A DNA stretch of 9,541 nucleotides from an uncultured Bryobacterales bacterium (GTDB lineage: Bacteria > Acidobacteriota > Terriglobia > Bryobacterales > Bryobacteraceae): NCBI GenBank assembly GCA_937859895.1, contig CALMAV010000379.1, positions 2,932 to 12,472 of the forward strand, read 5' to 3'. This document shows, in pieces, positions 6,953-9,541 of this stretch; positions within the stretch are counted from its first letter, which is position 1, and the number at the start of each line of letters is the position of its first letter. Both the position numbers and the translations under genes were made by a program. The notes beneath the pieces were generated by a model. It had not been told where the DNA came from. It searched no databases and saw nothing but the letters and a program-made list of their open reading frames with translations.

Positions 6953-8289
6953 CCGCTGCGCTATGCTCTCAATTCATGCCAGTACGACAGCTAGTCATGC
7001 CATTCCGGCCCCTTGCGTTTCTCCTCCTCTGCTTCAGCCTCTCCGCCCAAAGTAGAGTCACTGCCATTAGAGCGGCGCGCATGTTTGCTGGCACTGGGAC
7101 CACGGTGACGCAACCGGGTTTGGTTATCATTGCGGACGGCAAGATTCAGTCTGTGGGCGGCCCTGTACCCGAGGGCGCAACAGTAATTGATCTTGGGGAT
7201 GCGACGCTGCTGCCCGGGTTCATCGATGCGCACACGCATCTTTCGATGGCGTTTGATCGTGACTACAGCGGTGCGCGATTGGCCGCTCTGAGCCGTACCG
7301 TGCCGGAGTCGGCCATTCGCGCAACCGAGAATGCAAAGCGGACACTGATGGCAGGCTTCACCACCGTGCGGGATGTGGGGTCTTCAGACTTCATCGATGT
7401 TGGTCTCCGCAATTCCATCAACGCAGGCGTTGTACCCGGGCCACGAATGCTGGTCTCAGTCCATGCCCTGGGTTCGACTGGTGGGCATTGCGACGACTCG
7501 GCCGGCTTTCGTCCCAATCTATTTGGCCGGGAGACTGGGCCGAAGGACGGTGTAATTAACTCGCCGGAGCAGGCGCGCTATGCGGTTCGGTACAACATCA
7601 AGTACGGTGCCGACGTAATTAAGACGTGCGCAACAGGCGGTGTCTTATCACCGACCGATGACGTTGATACTCCGCAATTAACGCAGGCCGAACTGGATGC
7701 CATAGTGAGCGAGGCGCACGCATTGCGGCGCAAGACGGCGGCTCATGCGCATGGAGCGGAAGGCGCTAAACGGGCGATTCGGGCCGGCATTGACTCTATT
7801 GAACACGGCACGTTTCTGGATGACGAGGCTCTTCAAATGATGCACGACCGCGGGACTTATCTGGTTCCTACCCTGGCCACTCGCACCGGCCTTGCTGAAT
7901 CGAAGTTTCCGCCATTGGTTCAAAAGAAAGCCGATCTCGCCGTCAAGTCACAGGACGCGATGGTAAAGCGGGCGCTCGCCAAGGGCGTCAAAATTGCGCT
8001 TGGCACCGATGCCGCAGTCTACCCGCACGGAAATAACGCGGTTGAATTTGCTCTTATGACTGCCGATGGTATGTCACCCGCACAGTCGCTTCTTGCTGGA
8101 ACGGCCGTCGCCTCAGACTTGCTGGGCTTATCCAGCCAGATCGGGACCTTAACGGCAGGTAAGCAGGCTGACATTGTTGCCGTTCCCGGTAATCCGCTCG
8201 ACAATATTAAGCTAACCGGAAGCGTTGTATTCGTGATGAAGGGTGGGGTCGTATATCGAAACGAGCGGTCATCCAGTAGCCAGCAATAG
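6946..8289 (+). CDS. Exported metal-dependent amidohydrolase (imidazolonepropionase-like)
   Basis: This is an amidohydrolase-superfamily TIM-barrel enzyme resembling the imidazolonepropionase-related and Xaa-Lys/Arg dipeptidase group. Metal-site residues are visible: H96 and H98 in DAHTH, K226 in GADVIK (the lysine usually carboxylated to bridge two metals), H267/H269 in AAHAHG, H287 in DSIEHG and D355 in LGTDAAVYPHG. A small beta-sandwich is formed by both ends (RAARMFAGTG...IIADGKIQSVG; IGTLTAGKQADIVAVPGNPL). The N-terminus has a signal peptide (PFRPLAFLLLCFSLSAQ, cut near residue 34-35), so the enzyme is probably periplasmic. The ATG at 6946 overlaps the upstream stop as ATGGTGA and has AGAGG 10 nt before it. 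Internal ATGs at 6976 and 6997 would give a more compact signal peptide but lack ribosome sites. The substrate is unknown; a peptide-like or cyclic amide is likely. Confidence 0.87.
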   Translation: MVTAALCSQFMPVRQLVMPFRPLAFLLLCFSLSAQSRVTAIRAARMFAGTGTTVTQPGLVIIADGKIQSVGGPVPEGATVIDLGDATLLPGFIDAHTHLSMAFDRDYSGARLAALSRTVPESAIRATENAKRTLMAGFTTVRDVGSSDFIDVGLRNSINAGVVPGPRMLVSVHALGSTGGHCDDSAGFRPNLFGRETGPKDGVINSPEQARYAVRYNIKYGADVIKTCATGGVLSPTDDVDTPQLTQAELDAIVSEAHALRRKTAAHAHGAEGAKRAIRAGIDSIEHGTFLDDEALQMMHDRGTYLVPTLATRTGLAESKFPPLVQKKADLAVKSQDAMVKRALAKGVKIALGTDAAVYPHGNNAVEFALMTADGMSPAQSLLAGTAVASDLLGLSSQIGTLTAGKQADIVAVPGNPLDNIKLTGSVVFVMKGGVVYRNERSSSSQQ

Positions 8290-8359
8290 ACAGTTCCGGG
8301 ATATTCGATCAGTACCAATTGCTTGGGCGTAGGATGCCAGGACTGCCCGATTCATACAG

Positions 8360-8391
8360 CTGTAACGTTGGTGTCACATATTGTTGTTAAC
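8360..8391 (+). promoter_or_regulatory. Pho-box-like repeats upstream of pstS
   Basis: CTGTAAC (8360-8366) and GTGTCAC (8371-8377) are direct repeats with an 11-bp period. This is the spacing of PhoB-type half-sites, whose enterobacterial consensus is CTGTCAT. An AT-rich ATAT follows the second unit, and a related TTGTTAAC lies at 8384-8391, slightly out of phase. A possible -10, TACTAA (8402-8407), sits downstream. Position before a phosphate-binding protein gene supports phosphate-starvation control by a PhoR/PhoB-type system. The bases are seen; the regulator is inferred. Confidence 0.5.
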
Positions 8392-8415
8392 ACTCTGACC
8401 ATACTAAGAACGTTT

Positions 8416-8459
8416 GTTTGCGTAAGCGAAGCTAACTCGCAGCTTCGGTTTGCGCAAAC
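8416..8459 (+). promoter_or_regulatory. Leader stem-loop directly upstream of the pstS ribosome binding site
   Basis: The lower stem is GTTTGCG (8416-8422) with CGCAAAC (8453-8459), 7 bp and perfect. The upper stem is CGAAGCT (8427-8433) with AGCTTCG (8441-8447), 7 bp and perfect, closed by the loop AACTCGC. A small internal bulge between them (TAAG against GTTTG) allows two more A-T pairs. No T-run follows, so it is not an intrinsic terminator. The GGGGGAG ribosome site begins at the next base (8460). Its right arm also contains a perfect 12-bp palindrome (8448-8459). Confidence 0.65.
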
Positions 8460-8478
8460 GGGGGAGCAGATTCAGAGA

Positions 8479-9525
8479 ATGACAAATTCGACTTTTCTAC
8501 GTGGCACTTGGGTGAAGCTTACATTGGTAGCCGGCACAGCTTTGGCGCTCACACAACCGGTGCTGGCACAGACAACGCTGACCGGGGCGGGAGCAACTTT
8601 CCCTGAACCCATTTATACGAAATGGTTCAGCCAATATCAGTCTATTGGCAAAGTTCAAATCAGCTATACGGCCAACGGTTCTGGCGGCGGCATCAAGGCT
8701 GTTACGGATGGAACGACAGACTTTGGCGCCAGCGATATGCCTATGACCGATGAACAGATCAGTGCGTTTAAAGAGAAGCAAAAAGGCAGTATTCTGCTCT
8801 TTCCCACTGTGCTTGGGGCTGTTGTGCCTAGCTATAATCTTCCAGGCGTAAGCAAGCCTCTTAACTTTACCCCTGAAGCATTGGCCGGAATCTTTCTCGG
8901 TAAGATTACAAACTGGAATAGTCCGGAGATAGCGAAAGCTAATGGAGGAGTATCGCTGCCAGACCTCAAGATTGTGGTGGTACATCGTTCAGATGGAAGT
9001 GGAACCACATTTTGCTTTACCGACTACCTCTCCAAGGTAAATTCAGAGTGGAAGTCGAAGGTAGGCAAGGGCACATCGCCGGAGTGGCCAACCGGGTTGG
9101 GCGCGAAGGGCAACGCCGGGGTCTCCGGACTATTGATCCAGCAGAAAGGCGCCATCGGCTACGTAGAACTAATCTATGCAATTAAGAATAAGTTGCCCTA
9201 TGGCAATGTGAAGAACAAGAGCGGTGAGTTTGTGAAGGCGGATTTAGCCTCGGTGACAGCGGCCGCTGCAGCATTGAAGGCTATGCCTGCCGACTTCCGC
9301 GTCTCTATTACGGACGAAGAAGGCAAAGGCGTCTATCCGATTTCCACCTTTACCTGGCTGTTAGTGCCTTCTAAATTCGCCGATTCCTCCAAAGAGAAAG
9401 CTATAGTTGGGTTTCTGAAATGGGCCATCAGCAGTGGTCAGTCTATGGTGGAGTCGGAAGACTACGCCAAGCTTCCGGCCTCTGTGGTGGCACAAGAACA
9501 GAAGCAGATCGGCTCCATTCAGTAA
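8479..9525 (+). CDS. pstS: Periplasmic phosphate-binding protein PstS
   Basis: PstS is the periplasmic receptor that delivers phosphate to the PstCAB ABC importer. From the ATG at 8479 it has 348 residues, normal for the family. The signal peptide is MTNSTFLRGTWVKLTLVAGT through about residue 30, cut after VLA to leave QTTLTGAGATFPEPIYTKWF, a typical mature PstS N-terminus. Phosphate-site motifs are TGAGATFP (35-42), NGSGGGIKAVTDGTTDFGASD (66-86) and HRSDGSGTT (169-177). The AGIFLGKITNWNSPEI and GAIGYVELIYA segments are also characteristic. The frame extends upstream to 8323, but those 52 residues run through the Pho-box-like repeats and the leader hairpin and would bury the signal peptide, so I reject that start. 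GGGGGAG (8460-8466) lies 12 nt before the ATG, a little far, with AGAGA directly before it. pstC, pstA and pstB are expected to the right of the window. Confidence 0.95.
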   Translation: MTNSTFLRGTWVKLTLVAGTALALTQPVLAQTTLTGAGATFPEPIYTKWFSQYQSIGKVQISYTANGSGGGIKAVTDGTTDFGASDMPMTDEQISAFKEKQKGSILLFPTVLGAVVPSYNLPGVSKPLNFTPEALAGIFLGKITNWNSPEIAKANGGVSLPDLKIVVVHRSDGSGTTFCFTDYLSKVNSEWKSKVGKGTSPEWPTGLGAKGNAGVSGLLIQQKGAIGYVELIYAIKNKLPYGNVKNKSGEFVKADLASVTAAAAALKAMPADFRVSITDEEGKGVYPISTFTWLLVPSKFADSSKEKAIVGFLKWAISSGQSMVESEDYAKLPASVVAQEQKQIGSIQ

Positions 9526-9541
9526 GATCACGGAACCCGGT

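Noticed and set aside
8323..8478. 52-residue N-terminal extension of PstS
   Set aside because: It would translate the Pho-box-like repeats and the leader stem-loop and put the signal peptide in the middle of the protein.
8497..8985. 162-codon minus-strand frame inside pstS
   Set aside because: Antisense shadow of a gene with firm PstS motifs; the translation has no low-complexity-free domain or ribosome site that would support it.
1..9541. Search for CRISPR repeats, insertion-sequence ends, toxin-antitoxin pairs or other defence genes
   Set aside because: No regularly spaced repeats, transposase-like frames, terminal inverted repeats or recognisable defence motifs were seen on either strand.

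Overview
The window looks like a chromosomal segment of an acidobacterium. A soil member of the Terriglobia-like lineages is the best guess. That placement rests on protein character: the secreted PQQ-type beta-propeller fused to Ig-like modules, the large ArnT/PMT-like membrane protein, and a RidA-like gene coupled to an exported amidohydrolase. GC content is moderate and spacing is ordinary. I see no insertion sequence, phage gene, CRISPR array, rRNA or tRNA.

Layout. (1) Positions 1-625, minus strand: the N-terminal part of an exported TPR protein that runs off the left edge. It is divergent from (2) miaA (696-1652, plus), a complete tRNA dimethylallyltransferase with a GTG start. (3) The 3' end of miaA overlaps tail-to-tail by 41 bp with a minus-strand gene (1612 to about 3510 or 3573). 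That gene encodes a polytopic GT-C-type glycosyltransferase-like protein. (4) A non-coding stretch of about 350 bp (3574-3921) separates it from (5) a secreted 816-residue propeller/Ig protein (3922-6372, plus), which is closed by a clear intrinsic terminator at 6384-6420. (6) A two-gene unit follows: a RidA-family protein (best start TTG at 6566) and an exported metal-dependent amidohydrolase (6946-8289). Their stop and start overlap in ATGGTGA. (7) Last is pstS (best start ATG at 8479, ending at 9525), the periplasmic phosphate-binding protein. Its leader carries Pho-box-like 11-bp-spaced repeats and a strong stem-loop directly upstream of the ribosome binding site. The rest of a pst operon would be expected beyond the right edge.

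The genes do not form one pathway. They are a tRNA-modification gene, envelope or secreted proteins, a small catabolic pair and the start of a phosphate-uptake locus. I found no convincing new multi-gene system. The most interesting non-coding signals are the pstS leader hairpin with its Pho-box-like repeats and the operator-like dyad at 3765-3788. The most interesting protein-level point is that the RidA homologue has serine where the deaminase-type catalytic arginine should be.
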